From NCBI RefSeq assembly GCF_011009015.1, contig NZ_CP048878.1, positions 2,331,001 through 2,395,000 of the forward strand: a stretch of DNA of 64,000 bases, written 5' to 3'. This DNA comes from Spartinivicinus ruber (GTDB lineage: Bacteria > Pseudomonadota > Gammaproteobacteria > Pseudomonadales > Zooshikellaceae). The number at the start of each line of letters is the position of its first letter. Within the stretch, counting starts at the first letter, position 1. The notes under the pieces are model-generated. The model did no database searches. It worked only from the letters and a program-made list of their open reading frames with translations, and was not told the DNA's origin. The position numbers and the translations under genes were made by a program. Positions 62,896 through 64,000 of this stretch are shown piece by piece.

Positions 62896-63861
62896 ATGCA
62901 AGACTTACTGTCACAAGACGAGATTGATGCCCTATTACATGGTGTCGATGACGGTGCCGTCGAAACGGAGGGTGATGAAAGCCCGGATGGCGTGGCATCC
63001 TATGACCTGACTAGTCAGGATAGGATTGTGCGGGGCAGAATGCCCACACTGGAAATGATTAACGAACGGTTTGCCCGTTATACCCGGATTAGTATGTTTA
63101 ATATGCTAAGGCGGACAGCGGATGTTGCGGTAGGTGGCGTTCAAGTCATGAAGTTTGGTGAGTATGTACATACGTTATATGTACCTACCAGCTTAAACTT
63201 AGTAAAAATTAAACCTTTACGCGGCACTGCTTTATTCATTCTGGATGCCAAACTTGTCTATAAGCTAGTTGATAATTTTTTTGGTGGTGAAGGACTGCAC
63301 GCCAAAATTGAGGGACGGGAGTTTACCCCAACGGAAAACCGGGTGGTGCAGATGGTACTTAACCAGGTCTTTGTGGATTTAAAAGAAGCCTGGAATCCGG
63401 TGATGAAAGTCATATTTGAATATATCAACTCAGAGGTTAACCCTGCTTTAGCCAATATTGTCAGCCCAAGTGAAGTGGTAGTGGTCAGTACTTTCCATAT
63501 TGAATTGGAAGGTGGCGGGGGTGATATGCATATTACGATTCCTTATTCAATGATTGAGCCCATTCGAGAAGTTTTAGATGCTGGTGTACAAAGTGATGTG
63601 GATGATCGAGATGAACGTTGGGTACGCTCACTTAGGCAAGAAGTGTTGGGTATTAATGTTGAACTGAGCGCCACTATTTTGAAGCAAGAATTAAAACTAA
63701 GGGATATTTTAAATTTAGAGGAAGGGGATGTGATTCCTGCTGAAATGCCCCCTTATATAGTGTTAACGGCCAATCAAATTCCTATTTTTAAAACGCGCTT
63801 AGGAGTATCACGGGAAAATCTGGCACTGCAGGTTCTTTCGTCGATTTCAAGACCTAAATAA
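62896..63861 (+). CDS. fliM: Flagellar motor switch protein FliM
   Basis: C-ring protein that binds CheY-P. The N-terminus MQDLLSQDEIDALLHGVDD is the CheY-binding peptide; MINERFARYTRISMFNMLRR, the middle-domain GGxG region (FFGGEGLHAKIEGREFTPTE) and the C-terminal SpoA domain (LRDILNLEEGDVIPAEMP, IFKTRLGVSRENLALQV) follow. 321 residues, full length. Confidence 0.97.
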   Translation: MQDLLSQDEIDALLHGVDDGAVETEGDESPDGVASYDLTSQDRIVRGRMPTLEMINERFARYTRISMFNMLRRTADVAVGGVQVMKFGEYVHTLYVPTSLNLVKIKPLRGTALFILDAKLVYKLVDNFFGGEGLHAKIEGREFTPTENRVVQMVLNQVFVDLKEAWNPVMKVIFEYINSEVNPALANIVSPSEVVVVSTFHIELEGGGGDMHITIPYSMIEPIREVLDAGVQSDVDDRDERWVRSLRQEVLGINVELSATILKQELKLRDILNLEEGDVIPAEMPPYIVLTANQIPIFKTRLGVSRENLALQVLSSISRPK

Positions 63862-63905
63862 GTTTCAACTAATAATAGGTAGGTAAGGAGGCAAAGCAGA
63901 TTACT

Positions 63906-64000
63906 ATGGCAGATCCTGAAGAGCCGAATGAAGAGACTAATGGCGAAGCGAATCCAGAGGACTCACTCGAGGATGAGCTAGGCACGAACCAGGATGACGC
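63906..64000 (+). CDS. fliN: Flagellar motor switch protein FliN (start only)
   Basis: The first 31 codons (MADPEEPNEETNGEANPEDS and on) are strongly acidic, as FliN N-termini often are, and the gene follows fliM directly. The SpoA domain that would prove it lies outside the window. AAGGAGG is about 15 bases before the ATG, a rather long gap. Confidence 0.8.
   Translation, partial: MADPEEPNEETNGEANPEDSLEDELGTNQDD

Noticed and set aside
1-64000. CRISPR arrays, tRNA and rRNA genes
   Set aside because: No regularly spaced repeats and no tRNA- or rRNA-like stretches were noticed on reading the intergenic regions; a covariance-model search would be needed to exclude small RNAs.

Overview
The window is chromosomal DNA of a flagellated, AT-leaning (roughly 40 % G+C by eye) marine-type gammaproteobacterium. 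The gene families (RimO, HspQ, GcdH with a LysR partner, an OprD-type porin, BetI, and a polar-type flagellar cluster preceded by sigma-54-like promoters) fit an Oceanospirillales-like lineage such as Zooshikella or Spartinivicinus. That placement is an inference from gene content; no rRNA is present to confirm it.

Layout. 1-6.6 kb: housekeeping and small envelope genes (rimO fragment, hydrolase, DMT exporter, DJ-1 protein, OmpA-like protein, hspQ, DUF2244, DUF503, an orphan binding protein). 7-13.5 kb: divergent LysR/gcdH, then an unusual tight trio of a fused alpha-beta 2-oxoacid dehydrogenase E1, a malonyltransferase-like protein and a long peptide-deformylase-like protein. 13.6-21.6 kb: an unrecognised 853-residue protein, a small stress membrane protein, a secreted PI-PLC-like protein with a possible lectin-like tail, an OprD-type porin and a haem-motif diguanylate cyclase. 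21.6-28.3 kb: a six-gene minus-strand MoxR/DUF58/DUF4350/DUF4129/SpoIIM/RDD operon. 28.6-36.6 kb: membrane protein, a periplasmic binding protein paired with a PAS-GGDEF-EAL protein, DUF2252, DUF2269 and an SDR-DoxX fusion.

36.8-64 kb: the flagellar cluster fliEFGHIJ, a HsbA-HsbR-HptB-type partner-switching module and fliK; then about 15.3 kb of foreign-looking context; then fliL, fliM and the start of fliN. The 15.3 kb hold a gas vesicle cluster (three GvpA-family proteins, three GvpF/L proteins, GvpN, GvpG, GvpK, GvpV-like, an Hsp20, a CDC48-type double AAA+ ATPase, a zinc-ribbon protein and regulators of GvrA/GvrB/GvrC type) plus an orphan glycine-betaine-type binding lipoprotein and BetI. 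A buoyancy organelle cluster thus sits between two flagellar genes that are normally neighbours.

How it may work together. The GvrA-like activator keeps a GAFTGA loop, so it should act with sigma-54. In front of gvpA I read a -24/-12 element with correct spacing, an IHF-like site and an 18-bp palindrome about 140 bp upstream. -24/-12 elements of the same spacing lie in front of fliE, fliK and fliL. Flagella and gas vesicles may therefore share sigma-54 control here, with different activators choosing between swimming and floating.
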